DNA from: an uncultured Clostridia bacterium | GTDB taxonomy: Bacteria > Bacillota > Clostridia > TANB77 > CAG-508 | Length of the DNA: 64,000 bases | NCBI GenBank assembly: GCA_944392455.1 | Contig: CALXWP010000003.1 | Span: 78,428-142,427 of the forward strand | Reading direction: 5' to 3' | Part shown: positions 29,632-40,827 of the stretch, one piece after another | How the letters are laid out: each line of letters opens with the position of its first letter | Position numbering within the stretch: position 1 is the stretch's first letter | Translations under genes and position numbers: made by a program | Notes under the pieces: generated by a model | Database searches by the model: none | What the model saw: only the letters and a program-made list of their open reading frames with translations | What the model was told of the DNA's origin: nothing

Positions 29632-30052
29632 CCAAATTGGGTATTCAAATATAAGACTTCCTGATGACCAAAATAGTAGTATATATATATATTCAATATT
29701 TAATACATTTCCAGAAGAAGTTTTTGTTCATGAATTTTTACATACATTAGAAAGAAATGAGATAGAAAATGGAAATGATATAATAAAATTACATGATTAT
29801 GAAAAATATGGATATGAAGAAAGCAGTATAGGAGGACAAAGAGATTGGTATATCGATTATATGCAAAACACAATAGAAAATGAAAAGGATAAAGGGCTTT
29901 CAGATTTTGCATATAGTTCAAAACCAATACATGAAAGCAATTTTGAAAATTCAGTAGAATTAGATTATTTAAATGAACCTGATAATTTTTTAGGAGAAAT
30001 AAAAAGCATAGTAAATAGAATAACACAGTTATTTGTAAAAGAGGAGACGTAA
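29621..30052 (+). CDS. Secreted metalloprotease-like protein, catalytic part (+1 frame)
   Basis: This continues the gene at 28714 in the +1 frame; the Met at 29621 has no ribosome binding site of its own. It carries VHEFLHTLE, an HExxH zinc motif (HEFLH at codons starting 29729) followed by a plausible third-ligand region ([19 protein letters not shown]). This fits an extracytoplasmic metallopeptidase tethered by the N-terminal helix. The exact peptidase family is not recognised. It ends six bases before queA. Confidence 0.7.
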   Translation: MEYDQIGYSNIRLPDDQNSSIYIYSIFNTFPEEVFVHEFLHTLERNEIENGNDIIKLHDYEKYGYEESSIGGQRDWYIDYMQNTIENEKDKGLSDFAYSSKPIHESNFENSVELDYLNEPDNFLGEIKSIVNRITQLFVKEET

Positions 30053-30057
30053 GTAAA

Positions 30058-31080
30058 ATGAAAGTATCAGAATTTAATTATGATTTACCAGAAGAATTAA
30101 TAGCACAAGTTCCAATTGAAAAAAGAGATGAATCTAGGTTAATGGTTCTAAATAGAAAGGATCAAACAATTGAACATAAAACATTTAAAGATATTATCGA
30201 TTATCTAGAGCCGGGAGATTGCTTAGTAAGAAATAATACAAAAGTAATACCTGCTAGAATTTATGGAAAAAAAGAGACAGGGGCAAAAGTAGAATTTCTT
30301 TTATTAAACAACATAGAAGGAGATATTTGGGAGTCAATTGTAAGGCCTGGAAATAAACTTCATGTTGGGGCAAAGGTTATCTTTGGTGATGGAATATTGA
30401 AAGCAGAGATATTAGATACAATGCCAGGAGGAACAAGAAAAGTAAAATTTGAATATGATGGTATATTTAATGAAATACTTGATAAAATAGGGCTTATGCC
30501 ACTTCCACCATACATACATGAGGAATTAAAAGAAAAAGATAGATATCAAACTGTTTATGCAAAATATGATGGATCTGCAGCAGCTCCAACAGCAGGATTA
30601 CATTTTACACCAGAGCTATTAAAGAAAATAGAAGAAAAAGGTATTGATATTGCAAATGTGACATTACATGTTGGAATTGGAACATTTAGACCTGTAAAAG
30701 AGGAAAATGTAGAAGAACATGATATGCATTCAGAACATTTTTATATAAAAGAAGATGATGCAGAAAAGATAAATAAAGCAAAAAGAAATAAAAAAAGAGT
30801 AATTGCTGTTGGAACTACTTCATGTAGAGTACTAGAAACAATAGCAGATGAAAATGGTATGGTAAAAGAAACAGAAGGAGATACAAAAATATTTATTTAT
30901 CCTGGATATAAATTTAAATGTTTAGATGGCTTAATAACAAATTTTCATTTACCACAATCAACATTACTTATGTTAGTATCTGCTTTGGCAGGAAAAGACT
31001 TTATTTTGAAAGCATATAATATAGCTGTTAAAGAAAAATATAGATTTTTTAGCTTTGGAGATGCTATGTTTATAAATTAA
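30058..31080 (+). CDS. queA: S-adenosylmethionine:tRNA ribosyltransferase-isomerase
   Basis: QueA transfers and isomerises the ribosyl part of SAM onto preQ1-modified tRNA to form epoxyqueuosine. At 340 aa it is of typical length. It opens [24 protein letters not shown] and contains [45 protein letters not shown] and [18 protein letters not shown], all family signatures. It precedes tgt, the other queuosine enzyme, with one HD-domain gene between. AGGAGACG provides the ribosome binding site. Confidence 0.98.
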   Translation: MKVSEFNYDLPEELIAQVPIEKRDESRLMVLNRKDQTIEHKTFKDIIDYLEPGDCLVRNNTKVIPARIYGKKETGAKVEFLLLNNIEGDIWESIVRPGNKLHVGAKVIFGDGILKAEILDTMPGGTRKVKFEYDGIFNEILDKIGLMPLPPYIHEELKEKDRYQTVYAKYDGSAAAPTAGLHFTPELLKKIEEKGIDIANVTLHVGIGTFRPVKEENVEEHDMHSEHFYIKEDDAEKINKAKRNKKRVIAVGTTSCRVLETIADENGMVKETEGDTKIFIYPGYKFKCLDGLITNFHLPQSTLLMLVSALAGKDFILKAYNIAVKEKYRFFSFGDAMFIN

Positions 31081-31153
31081 TTTGATATAATATGATAAGA
31101 AACAAAAATATTAAAAATAATATAAAACTAAAGAATTTTAAGAGGAAATGTAT

Positions 31154-32953
31154 ATGTTAATAAAAGATATTGCTGTAATTGTATCAGGAACAGTTGCATC
31201 TGTGTTTTTGAAAACTGTAAGAGCTGAATTAGATGATGTGGGAAAACAGGAAATATTAAAAAATGGCTTATACCATGTTACACCAAATGAAAGTGTTTCA
31301 GCGAAAATAATTAGTTCTCAACACTTAAAGCCAGCAAGAGGAGCTTTTAAAAATATAAATTCATATGGAAGAGCAAGTGTATGCTTTTTTGGTGGAACAC
31401 CTGGTGTAGAAAATTATATGAAAAACTTATTAAAAGGTCAAAGTAATAATCCATATGTTCATCCAAATTTAGCAGTAACAGCTATTAAAGTTTCTCCAAA
31501 AACTAAAGAAGAACTGGTAAATTACAAAGTGAGAGCATTACAAGATAATGCAATTCTTTATGAAGGGTATTGCATATTACCAGAAGATGAAATAAAATCT
31601 GTTCATTTAGTTCCTGACTTAGTTAGAGAAGAACAAACTGGAGAGCCTATAATAAATAAAAAAATAGGAAAATATGATATAGCTTTTAGAGAAGCATTAG
31701 AAAGTGAATTATCAGATGACGGAAAAACATATATTGCAAAAGATGATTATTTAAAATTTATGGCAGAAGAAAGAGAAAAACTAGGATATATTCATGGAAA
31801 TGGAGTAATTGCTAGAACATATAATAGCATAGTTTCTGTTGCACATGTGTCAAAAATCGAAAGTCAAATGTCTTATGAAAATTTTAGCTTAAATATTCCT
31901 AAGTTAGTAAAAAGAAAATTTAGACAACTTACAACACCAAGATTGGATATGCCAATAGATGAAAAAATTCATAAGTCTATTAACGAATTTGATACTAGAA
32001 AAAAGAACCCATATAGAAGTAGAAAATTTGGAGAAACAGTTGCAAAATTTCAGACACAAGGTTTAAAGCAATTATCTTTGAAAGATGAACTTGAAAGTTT
32101 AACAACAAGTGACATGGGAAAATATTTTAGAAAGAAATTTAATCAAATAGATAAAAAACCAATTGTACCAAAAGGAATTCATGGAATAGATCATAATAAT
32201 AGAGTTGCTACACTTGCAATGATTATAGCAAAAAATGAAGGAATATTAGAAAATGATTTAGATGATAAAACAAAAGATATATTACTTAGTGCTGCATATT
32301 ATCATGATATAGGAAGAAGAAAAGGACCAATTACTGATAATTATGGACCACATAGTAAAAATAGTGCTAGAAAAGTTAAAAAAATGGATTTGTATTATTT
32401 AAATGGAGAAAAATATACAGAAACTGATAAAAGAATGTTACAAGCAATAATAGAAGCACATGAAGTAAAAGATAAAAGTATGCAGAAAATCTGTAAAAAA
32501 TATAAAGTACCGGAAGAGAGTATAAATCAAACTATAATGCTAATGCAGGTTATCAAAGATGCAGATGCCTTAGATAGAGTTAGATTAGATGTAAATTTAC
32601 CTACTATGATACAAACAGATTTAAATCCTAATTATTTAAGATTAAATACATCTAAGCAATTACTAAATGTTTCATATCAATTAGAAAATATTACAAAAAA
32701 GGTTTCATTTGATAGAATATTAGCATATAAAACAGAAGAACAAAGAGAGGGTGGAGAAATAAAAAATCCAAGAGATCAGTTTATAGATTACTTAAAACAA
32801 GGAGTTTCACAAACACAAGAAATTATAGATAAAGCAAAGAAAGTTTTAACACTATCCAGAGATAGATTTTTTTCTAGACTTACTAGCAAAAAATTAATTA
32901 GTAAAATGTTTAGAAAAGAAAATCAATTAGATGAAGAACAGTTTGAAATATAA
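31154..32953 (+). CDS. HD-domain phosphohydrolase-like protein
   Basis: ATG 31154 is chosen because AGAGGA ends seven bases before it; ATG 31148 is too close. The ~599 aa product has a hydrophobic N-terminus, a ~350-residue region without recognised motifs (including VYHVTPNES-like and RYDIAF-like stretches), then an HD domain: HGIDHNNRV...LLSAAYYHDIGRRKGP (about residues 340-395), with IIEAHEVKD and KDADALDRVRLD further on. HD enzymes hydrolyse nucleotides or cyclic nucleotides; the substrate here is unknown. It lies between queA and tgt. Confidence 0.75.
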   Translation: MLIKDIAVIVSGTVASVFLKTVRAELDDVGKQEILKNGLYHVTPNESVSAKIISSQHLKPARGAFKNINSYGRASVCFFGGTPGVENYMKNLLKGQSNNPYVHPNLAVTAIKVSPKTKEELVNYKVRALQDNAILYEGYCILPEDEIKSVHLVPDLVREEQTGEPIINKKIGKYDIAFREALESELSDDGKTYIAKDDYLKFMAEEREKLGYIHGNGVIARTYNSIVSVAHVSKIESQMSYENFSLNIPKLVKRKFRQLTTPRLDMPIDEKIHKSINEFDTRKKNPYRSRKFGETVAKFQTQGLKQLSLKDELESLTTSDMGKYFRKKFNQIDKKPIVPKGIHGIDHNNRVATLAMIIAKNEGILENDLDDKTKDILLSAAYYHDIGRRKGPITDNYGPHSKNSARKVKKMDLYYLNGEKYTETDKRMLQAIIEAHEVKDKSMQKICKKYKVPEESINQTIMLMQVIKDADALDRVRLDVNLPTMIQTDLNPNYLRLNTSKQLLNVSYQLENITKKVSFDRILAYKTEEQREGGEIKNPRDQFIDYLKQGVSQTQEIIDKAKKVLTLSRDRFFSRLTSKKLISKMFRKENQLDEEQFEI

Positions 32954-33018
32954 ATATACAACTAAAAATTAAAAATAAATTAAAGTAATAAATATTATAG
33001 CAAGTATAAATAAAGTAA

Positions 33019-34155
<1,137 letters not shown>

Positions 34156-34168
34156 ATAGGAGGGTTTT

Positions 34169-35692
34169 ATGAATCTATTAGAAAATGAAGAGCAAGTTCA
34201 AAAAAATAAAAAAGCTAAAATTATTATGATAATAATTGCTGTTATAATTGTATTATTATTAGTAGTATGTGGATTCTTAGCAGTTCAAATAGGAAACATA
34301 GAAAATAGTACATTAAAGCTAGTTGTAGATAATAAAAGTACACAATTTGATAGTAATATGTTTTCATTTGATAATAATGGAATGCTTTATATTAACATTA
34401 AAGATTTTGCTGAAATGGTGGGTTATCATACATATAATGGTGACTTTAAAACAAAGTATTCAGAGGATACATCAAATTGCTATATAAGTAATGGAACAGA
34501 TATAACAACATCTGATGAAGTTGCATCATATTCTTTAAATTCAATGACAATGTATAAACAAGTGCAACAATTAGGAAATAATGGAGAAGTTTATGATTAC
34601 GAATACTATGAAATGGATGCACCTGTTAAATCAGAAAATGGTATTCTTTATGCAACATCAGAAGGGATGGAAATAGGAACCAATTGTTTAATTAATTATA
34701 ATTCTTCTACTAATACAATTACTGTAAATACATTAAATTTTATTGTTAATAGTTATTCATCTGCTTTTCCAAATGCAGCAATAAACATTGAAGGAGACGG
34801 AATTAAGTTTAATAACAAAAAAGCTCTTAAAGATGGACTAGTAGTTATAATGAGTGAAGACAACCACTATGGAGTATGCAAATCTGATGGTAGTGAAATT
34901 ATAGGTACTAAATATGCAAGCATAGAGTATAGAGAAGGAAGTAGCGAGTTTACTGTTACAACAGATGAAGGGAAAATGGGAATTTTAGCTGCAGATGGAA
35001 AAACAAAAATTGAACCAAATTATACAGAAATAAAACAAATTAGTAAAGATTTAAATTATTATTTAGTTAAGAATAATAATAAATATGGAGTAATTAATCA
35101 AAACGGAAATACATTAATTTATTTGGAATTTGATAAAATTGGTATAAATGAAGCTGATTTTACATCAAACAATATAGAAAATCCATATATACTATTTGAT
35201 TACTGTATACCTGTTATGCAAAATGGAAAATGGGGGGTATTTAATATATATGGTGAGCAAATAATTCCACTTAACTATACTGAAATAGGATGTATTAACG
35301 GAGTGAGTAAGGATATTGTAAGTAATAATGTTGTAATAATACCACAATATGAAGCGATTGTCATGAGGGATGCAAATGAAGAAAAGTATACAATTTTAAG
35401 TGCACAAGGAGAAACATATGTACCTGCGGTATTAGATGCCGTGTATTCAGTAACATCTTCAGGAACTGATACTTATTATATGACATTTACTATACAAGAA
35501 GAACAAGACGGAAGAACTGTTGATGTACAGCAAACATATAATGTTGAAACATATTTTACAGAACAGAAAATTGTAGTAGAACCACAACAACCACAACTTA
35601 ATACAAATACGACTACAACAAACGAAACAGTCGTAGATCAAAATACTGTAGCAACAGATAATAATACTGTAGTACAAAATACAGTACAATAG
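34169..35692 (+). CDS. Membrane-anchored WG-repeat protein
   Basis: The N-terminal anchor is about residues 18-40. The ~507 aa product has an N-domain resembling a copper-amine-oxidase-N-like module (YINIKDFAEMVGYHTYNGDF), then WG (KWG-type) repeats such as HYGVCKSDGSEIIGTKYASI, KMGILAADGKTKIEPNYTEI, KYGVINQNG and KWGVFNIYGEQIIPLNYTEI. A Thr/Asn/Gln-rich tail ends the protein. WG repeats mediate binding; no enzymatic role is seen. It begins 13 bases after tgt with GGAGGG as ribosome binding site, so it is probably in the same operon. Confidence 0.82.
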   Translation: MNLLENEEQVQKNKKAKIIMIIIAVIIVLLLVVCGFLAVQIGNIENSTLKLVVDNKSTQFDSNMFSFDNNGMLYINIKDFAEMVGYHTYNGDFKTKYSEDTSNCYISNGTDITTSDEVASYSLNSMTMYKQVQQLGNNGEVYDYEYYEMDAPVKSENGILYATSEGMEIGTNCLINYNSSTNTITVNTLNFIVNSYSSAFPNAAINIEGDGIKFNNKKALKDGLVVIMSEDNHYGVCKSDGSEIIGTKYASIEYREGSSEFTVTTDEGKMGILAADGKTKIEPNYTEIKQISKDLNYYLVKNNNKYGVINQNGNTLIYLEFDKIGINEADFTSNNIENPYILFDYCIPVMQNGKWGVFNIYGEQIIPLNYTEIGCINGVSKDIVSNNVVIIPQYEAIVMRDANEEKYTILSAQGETYVPAVLDAVYSVTSSGTDTYYMTFTIQEEQDGRTVDVQQTYNVETYFTEQKIVVEPQQPQLNTNTTTTNETVVDQNTVATDNNTVVQNTVQ

Positions 35693-35741
35693 TATAAAAA
35701 TGCGAAAAATTAAATTTTAATTATTTAAATTAATTTATATA

Positions 35742-35807
35742 TAAAGTACTTCAAATTATTAGATGTAAATTTAATTTATATTTAATAATTAAGAAGTACT
35801 TTTTTAT
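35742..35807 (+). terminator. Terminator after the WG-repeat gene
   Basis: AAAGTACTTC (35743) pairs with GAAGTACTTT (from 35794), with further AT pairing inside and a T run after. Confidence 0.8.
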
Positions 35808-35954
35808 GTTTTTTCTATACAACAAGGTTAGGCATCCTTCATTTTTAATTTATTAAAGATATTTGATAATCAAAGTTATATAAAACAAATAAAGTGAATA
35901 TATATTAGTATAATTAAAAAGAGATATAACTTGATTGAAAGGAAAGATTATATA

Positions 35955-36389
35955 ATGGAAATAAAAAAGATAAGTAAATTGGCTAAAATTAATAATATGC
36001 CAAAAGATGAAAATTCAAAAGAAAGTAAAAAAGATATTGTTATAATTTTAAAGGGAAGTATAATTGCATTAATATTAACCATAATAATGTTAACAATATA
36101 TGCGGCAATATTGTCATATACTAATGTATCTGAAGATTCAATGACTCTTGTAATATTAGTTATTGCAGGATTAAGTATTATTATTGGTAGTTCAATTACT
36201 AATATAAAATTAAAAAGAAAAGGAATTATAAATGGCGCATTAATTGGCTTAATATATATTTTAATAATATATATATTATCAAGTGTAATAACAGGTGTGT
36301 TTAATTTAAATTCTAATTCAATAATTATGATTATTGTAAGTATAGTAACTGGAATGATTGGTGGAATTATTGGAGTAAACATGAAATAA
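35955..36389 (+). CDS. TIGR04086-type four-helix membrane protein
   Basis: ATG 35955 is preceded by GAAAGGA; TTG 35931 is upstream of that site. The ~144 aa product has four membrane helices, Gly-rich in the second half (IIIGSSITNIKLKRKGIINGALIGLIYILII and GMIGGIIGVN). This matches the TIGR04086/YrzE-like family found in spore formers next to secDF and queuosine genes. Function is unknown. Confidence 0.78.
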   Translation: MEIKKISKLAKINNMPKDENSKESKKDIVIILKGSIIALILTIIMLTIYAAILSYTNVSEDSMTLVILVIAGLSIIIGSSITNIKLKRKGIINGALIGLIYILIIYILSSVITGVFNLNSNSIIMIIVSIVTGMIGGIIGVNMK

Positions 36390-36417
36390 GATTTATATAA
36401 TATAGAAAATAATAATA

Positions 36418-36456
36418 TAAAAGTCGCTTTGAGAAATTTCTTAAAGTGATTTTTTC
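36418..36456 (+). terminator. Terminator after the TIGR04086-type gene
   Basis: AAAAGTCGCTTT and AAAGTGATTTT pair with G-U wobbles around a small loop, followed by T's. Confidence 0.75.
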
Positions 36457-36556
36457 TGCATTAAACCATATTAAAATTATAATTTTTTAGTAAAAACTGT
36501 TGATATTTTTCTATAATTAATATAAAATCATAAAGTATATGAAAGTGAGGATATAA

Positions 36557-37216
36557 ATGATAACTTTTGAAGATGTTAAAAACAATATAGAAGTAAAAGC
36601 TTTAGTAGAAGGGGCACAAAAACAGCTAAATGCTCTTGGTTATACAGAACATTCAGTAAGACATGTTACAATGGTTTCTAATAGGGCAGCAGAAGTATTA
36701 GAAACATTAGGATATCCAGAAGAAAGAATAGAACTTGCTAAAATAGCAGGATATATGCATGATATAGGAAATTGCGTAAATAGAGTTGATCATGCTCATA
36801 CAGGAGCAATACTTGCATATCAAATATTAAAAGGTATGGGGATGGATGTTACAAAAAGAACTGAGATAATGATGGCAATAGGAAATCATGACGAACAAAC
36901 AGGAACAGCTGTAAGCGATATTTCAGCTGCACTTATTTTGGCAGACAAATCAGATGTCCATAGATCTAGAGTAGTAAATAAAAACATATCAACATTTGAT
37001 AAACATGACAAAGTAAATTATGCAGTTACAAATGCAGATTTTAAAATAAATAAAGAAGAAAGAAAAGTAACATTAAATTTAACAATAGATACTAAAATAT
37101 CACCTGTTTTAGATTATTTTGAAATATTTATGGACAGGACTATGATGAGTAAACATGCTGCAAAATATTTAGGAATATGGTTTGAATTAATTATTAATGA
37201 TACAAAATTATTATAA
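36557..37216 (+). CDS. HD-domain protein
   Basis: This 219 aa protein has a compact HD fold: HSVRHVTMVSNRAAEVLE, AGYMHDIGNCVNRVDHAHTGA, MAIGNHDEQTG and LILADKSDVHRSRV. It resembles the HD phosphohydrolases that sit directly upstream of secD in many Clostridia. A metal-dependent phosphohydrolase activity is likely; the substrate is unknown. GTGAGG precedes the ATG. It is 66 bases upstream of the secD-like gene. Confidence 0.85.
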   Translation: MITFEDVKNNIEVKALVEGAQKQLNALGYTEHSVRHVTMVSNRAAEVLETLGYPEERIELAKIAGYMHDIGNCVNRVDHAHTGAILAYQILKGMGMDVTKRTEIMMAIGNHDEQTGTAVSDISAALILADKSDVHRSRVVNKNISTFDKHDKVNYAVTNADFKINKEERKVTLNLTIDTKISPVLDYFEIFMDRTMMSKHAAKYLGIWFELIINDTKLL

Positions 37217-37282
37217 AACAAGTAAAAATTATAATAATATAAATAAATTAAGATATATTAGAGAAGAAGGGAAGAGTAAAAA

Positions 37283-38632
37283 ATGAATAGAGGACTAAAA
37301 ACAATACTTATTATATTATTAATTGTATTACTTTCAATAATTTCTTTTGTAGGATTATTTGTACAAGATACAAAATTCATGAAAAATTTACTTCCAGATT
37401 ATCAATTAGGAATGGATCTAGATGGATATAGAGCAGTTACTGTTAATGTAAGTGATGAAACAGAGACTGTATATTATGATAAAGATGGAAATAGAGTAGA
37501 TGAAGAAGCAGAAGATGGAACAACAGAAGAAATTCCAGTGAATACTGCAGATAAGCTAACAAAAGAGAATTTTGAAAAAGTTAAAAAAATAGTACAAGCA
37601 AGACTTGATGATTACAATGTAGCAGAATATTTAATAAGACTAGATGAAGATACCGGAACAATGACAGTAGAACTTCCAGAAAATGATTCGACAGATACTG
37701 CAACACAATATATATATACAAAAGGAGAATTTACTATTGAAGACGAAAACGGAAATGTTTTACTTGATAATTCAAATTTAGATATGGTACAAGTTGGATA
37801 TAGTAATACAGGAACAGCTGGAACAGCTGTATATTTAAGCTTTGTATTTAATAAAGATTCAGAGGAAAAACTAAAAGAAATAACTAATACTTATGTTACT
37901 ACAACAAATGAAGATGGTGAAGAAGAAGAAAAAACTGTATCAATAAATATAGATGATTCAACATTATTAGAAACGAGCTTTGATGAAGAAATAGTAAATG
38001 GTATATTACCATTAACACTTGGAACAACAACTGATAGTGATACATTGTCAACATATATAGAACAAGCATCAAATATTGCAGTTTTATTAAATAATGAAGA
38101 ACTTCCTATAGAATATACAGTAGATCAAAATAGGTTTATAAAATCTGATATAGAATTAAATGATTTATTTATACCAGCAATTGTTTTAGGAGCAATTTTA
38201 TTAATAGGATTTATTGTATTAATAGTTAAATATAAAAAATTAGGATTATTAGGAGTTATTTCATATATTGGATATATAGCAGTTTTATTAATCATAGTAA
38301 GATATACAAATTTAGTAATAACTATAGAAGGAATATTTGGATTGTTAATATCAGCACTTCTTAACTATATATTATTAGTATATGTTTTACATTCTTTAAA
38401 AAATAAAGAAAAGGATTTAATAGAATATAAAAACACATATAACAAATCTATGCTATCAATGGTATTAGTTTTAATTCCAACAATGATTATAGGAATAATT
38501 TTATGTTTCTCAACATGGCTTCCAATATTCAGTTTTGGAACAGTAATATTCTGGGGAATATTAACTATGGCAGTATATAATGCAGTTGTAACAAGAATAT
38601 TATTCTTAAATACTATTAAAATCAAGGAATAA
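37283..38632 (+). CDS. secD: SecD-like translocase subunit
   Basis: SecD and SecF use the proton or ion gradient to help pull proteins out of the Sec channel. The protein has an N-terminal helix, the D1-type motif LGMDLDGYRAV (normally LGLDLxGG), a periplasmic-type P1 region, and a C-terminal bundle of five helices starting near residue 290. At 449 aa it is near normal for SecD, but the Gly-Gly of the first motif is replaced by Gly-Tyr and the TM motifs are weak. AGAAGGGAAG gives the ribosome binding site. It is followed by the secF-like gene. Confidence 0.82.
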   Translation: MNRGLKTILIILLIVLLSIISFVGLFVQDTKFMKNLLPDYQLGMDLDGYRAVTVNVSDETETVYYDKDGNRVDEEAEDGTTEEIPVNTADKLTKENFEKVKKIVQARLDDYNVAEYLIRLDEDTGTMTVELPENDSTDTATQYIYTKGEFTIEDENGNVLLDNSNLDMVQVGYSNTGTAGTAVYLSFVFNKDSEEKLKEITNTYVTTTNEDGEEEEKTVSINIDDSTLLETSFDEEIVNGILPLTLGTTTDSDTLSTYIEQASNIAVLLNNEELPIEYTVDQNRFIKSDIELNDLFIPAIVLGAILLIGFIVLIVKYKKLGLLGVISYIGYIAVLLIIVRYTNLVITIEGIFGLLISALLNYILLVYVLHSLKNKEKDLIEYKNTYNKSMLSMVLVLIPTMIIGIILCFSTWLPIFSFGTVIFWGILTMAVYNAVVTRILFLNTIKIKE

Positions 38633-38664
38633 TGATTAATACTAAATAGAAAGGATGATAAAGA

Positions 38665-39336
38665 ATGAAAAAAGTAATATATGCAATTTTAATATGTATA
38701 ATAATTGCAGGAATTGTTGTTATAGCAACAGTTGGATTAAAAGCAGATTTAATTTATAGCAAGAATGTTGAATTAGATGTATATATAGGAAAAACATTCG
38801 AAAAATCAGATATAGAAGATATGACAAAAGAAGTTTTTAGTGTGGATGATGTAATTGTTCAAGAAATAGAACTTTTTGAAGATATGGTATCTATAAAGAT
38901 TCCAGACACACTATCAGAAGATGATCTTAATTCTAAAGTGGAAGAACTTAATAATAAAATAAATGAAAAATATGAAATAGAAAATACTGTAGATGATATA
39001 GAAATAACACATAATCCTAAAATAAAATTATCTAGTATGATTATGCCTTATGTATTTATATTATCAATTAGTATGGTAATAATATTAATATTTGTAGGAA
39101 TTAGATATAAAAAATTAGGAGCAATAAAAACTATATTAACATATATATTATGGATTGCAGCTACAGAATTAGTTTTACTTAGTGTAATTGCAATAACAAG
39201 ATTCCCTGTAAATAGAATGGTTATTCCAATGGGTTTACTATTATTAGTTGGTGTTATTACAATTCTAGGATTTATGAATGAAAACAAATTAACTAAATTA
39301 TCATTAGAAGATAAAAATAAAAAATCTAAAAAATAA
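38665..39336 (+). CDS. secF: Compact SecF-like translocase subunit
   Basis: At 223 aa this is well below the usual ~300 aa of SecF. It has an N-terminal helix, a small extracytoplasmic domain (about residues 30-125) and only about three or four later helices (MPYVFILSISMVIILIFVGIRYKKLG; ILWIAATELVLLSVI; MGLLLLVGVITILGF). The GIRYKKLGA segment resembles the SecDF loop between helices and mirrors VKYKKLGLLG in the SecD-like neighbour. Assignment rests on gene order and this similarity; it may be reduced in function. Confidence 0.68.
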   Translation: MKKVIYAILICIIIAGIVVIATVGLKADLIYSKNVELDVYIGKTFEKSDIEDMTKEVFSVDDVIVQEIELFEDMVSIKIPDTLSEDDLNSKVEELNNKINEKYEIENTVDDIEITHNPKIKLSSMIMPYVFILSISMVIILIFVGIRYKKLGAIKTILTYILWIAATELVLLSVIAITRFPVNRMVIPMGLLLLVGVITILGFMNENKLTKLSLEDKNKKSKK

Positions 39337-39375
39337 TTTAGTACAATTAAAATAATTAAAAATAAACTTTAACTA

Positions 39376-39421
39376 AAAAAAGATATTATTAGTATTATAT
39401 ATTAATAATATCTTTTTTTAT
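39376..39421 (+). terminator. Terminator after secF
   Basis: AAAGATATTATTA pairs with TAATAATATCTTT, followed by T's. Confidence 0.85.
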
Positions 39422-39446
39422 GTATTTAAGAAGAAGGTGAAATTTA

Positions 39447-39785
39447 ATGTTTAAAAAAATAAAGCGAATTTTATATAGAAGTATAGATAATAAAGAAATA
39501 TCTTATGATGTTTTGAAAAAATTAACTAAAGATAATGAAGTAGTATTAATAGATGTAAGAAGTAATCAAGAATATGAAGAAGGACATTTGAATGGTGCAA
39601 TAAATTTATCTGTATATAATATTAAGAATAAAATTGAAAATTTAGTAAAAGATAAAGAAAAAATTATTATACTTTATTGTTCAAGTGGAAATAGAAGTAA
39701 AAAAGCAAAAGAAATTTTAGAAAATTTAGGATATAATAATGTGTATAACTTAAAAAAAGGAATAGATAATTTATGGATAAAATAG
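39447..39785 (+). CDS. Rhodanese-like domain protein
   Basis: This 112 aa single-domain rhodanese has VLIDVRSNQEYEEGHLNGAINL, the active-site Cys loop YCSSGNRS, and LGYNNVYNLKKGIDNW-like ending. Such proteins carry persulfide sulfur between partners; the partner is not evident. It is monocistronic, with a ribosome binding site GAAGGTG and a terminator at 39791. Confidence 0.92.
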   Translation: MFKKIKRILYRSIDNKEISYDVLKKLTKDNEVVLIDVRSNQEYEEGHLNGAINLSVYNIKNKIENLVKDKEKIIILYCSSGNRSKKAKEILENLGYNNVYNLKKGIDNLWIK

Positions 39786-39790
39786 AAAAT

Positions 39791-39822
39791 AAAGGACATA
39801 TACACTTATAAATATGTCCTTT
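39791..39822 (+). terminator. Terminator after the rhodanese gene
   Basis: AAAGGACATAT pairs with ATATGTCCTTT around a nine- or ten-base loop. Confidence 0.8.
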
Positions 39823-39912
39823 AGCACATTTTAAAGTCTTTTAGAATAAAATATGTATATCTAATGAATGTTTAGTAGATAATATAAATTATAAGAAAGG
39901 AGAAAATCCTGT

Positions 39913-40758
39913 ATGAAATCATATTGTATTAAAACAAATAATAAACAAATAATAAAATATCTACTAAATAAATTTAAATTATTAGATTTTCCCAATATAT
40001 ATTATTGTGAAAAATCATTCAAAAAATATGAGAATTTTATCATGCATTATATGGAAGAAAATATAGAAAATTTTGATAATATTATATCTAGTATAGTTTC
40101 AGATTTGATAATAGATTTCTATGAGGAAAAACTAATAAAAAGAATAATAAATGTTAATTATTTTTATTTTGAGACAAATGAGAAAAATATAATATATAAT
40201 AATTGTAAATCATTTTTATATGAACAAAGTGAAGAAATATATGAGAGCTTATTTATAAACATAAAAAAATATATGAAAGATAATAAAAGAATATATATAG
40301 ATGGAATTGTTAATTTTAGAATAAATGATTATATAAAGAAAATTGATAATATAGTTGATTTAGGTGTTAACCAATACATTATAGAAAAAGAATATAAAGA
40401 GTTTATAAGTCTACTTAAAATATATGTTAATTCATCTAGTAATAAATCAGATATAATTCATTTAGTATATTTAAATGGTGAGTCTATTTTGCTAGATAAA
40501 GATAAAAATATAATAAAACTAAATAATAATATAAATACTGTGCAATATTTATCAGATATTAGCTTTTCATCAAATGATATTGCATTAAATACACTTCTTA
40601 GTATTCTTCCAAGTAAAATAGAAATTCATATTATTGATAAAGATGATGAATTTATTAATACTCTAAAACTAATATTTGAAGATAGAGTAAGAATTTGTAC
40701 TGACTGTAATATATGTAGAACATATAAAAAAATAAATGATTTGAAAATAATCAAGTAA
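39913..40758 (+). CDS. ytxC: Putative sporulation protein YtxC
   Basis: This 281 aa protein carries the YtxC-family core IDGIVNFRINDYIKKIDNIVDLGVNQYIIEKEYKEFI (abbreviated by its key residues FR..DY...VD and EKEY.EFI) at about residues 135-170. Its C-terminal part ends with Cys residues (RICTDCNICRTYKK). YtxC-like proteins are conserved in spore formers; the molecular role is not known. The start follows AGAAAGGAGAAAATCCTGT. Confidence 0.82.
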   Translation: MKSYCIKTNNKQIIKYLLNKFKLLDFPNIYYCEKSFKKYENFIMHYMEENIENFDNIISSIVSDLIIDFYEEKLIKRIINVNYFYFETNEKNIIYNNCKSFLYEQSEEIYESLFINIKKYMKDNKRIYIDGIVNFRINDYIKKIDNIVDLGVNQYIIEKEYKEFISLLKIYVNSSSNKSDIIHLVYLNGESILLDKDKNIIKLNNNINTVQYLSDISFSSNDIALNTLLSILPSKIEIHIIDKDDEFINTLKLIFEDRVRICTDCNICRTYKKINDLKIIK

Positions 40759-40827
40759 TATTTACTATTTATAATATTTGTGGTAATATAGATACATGTG
40801 TTAGAATATGAAAGGATAGTAGATCTT

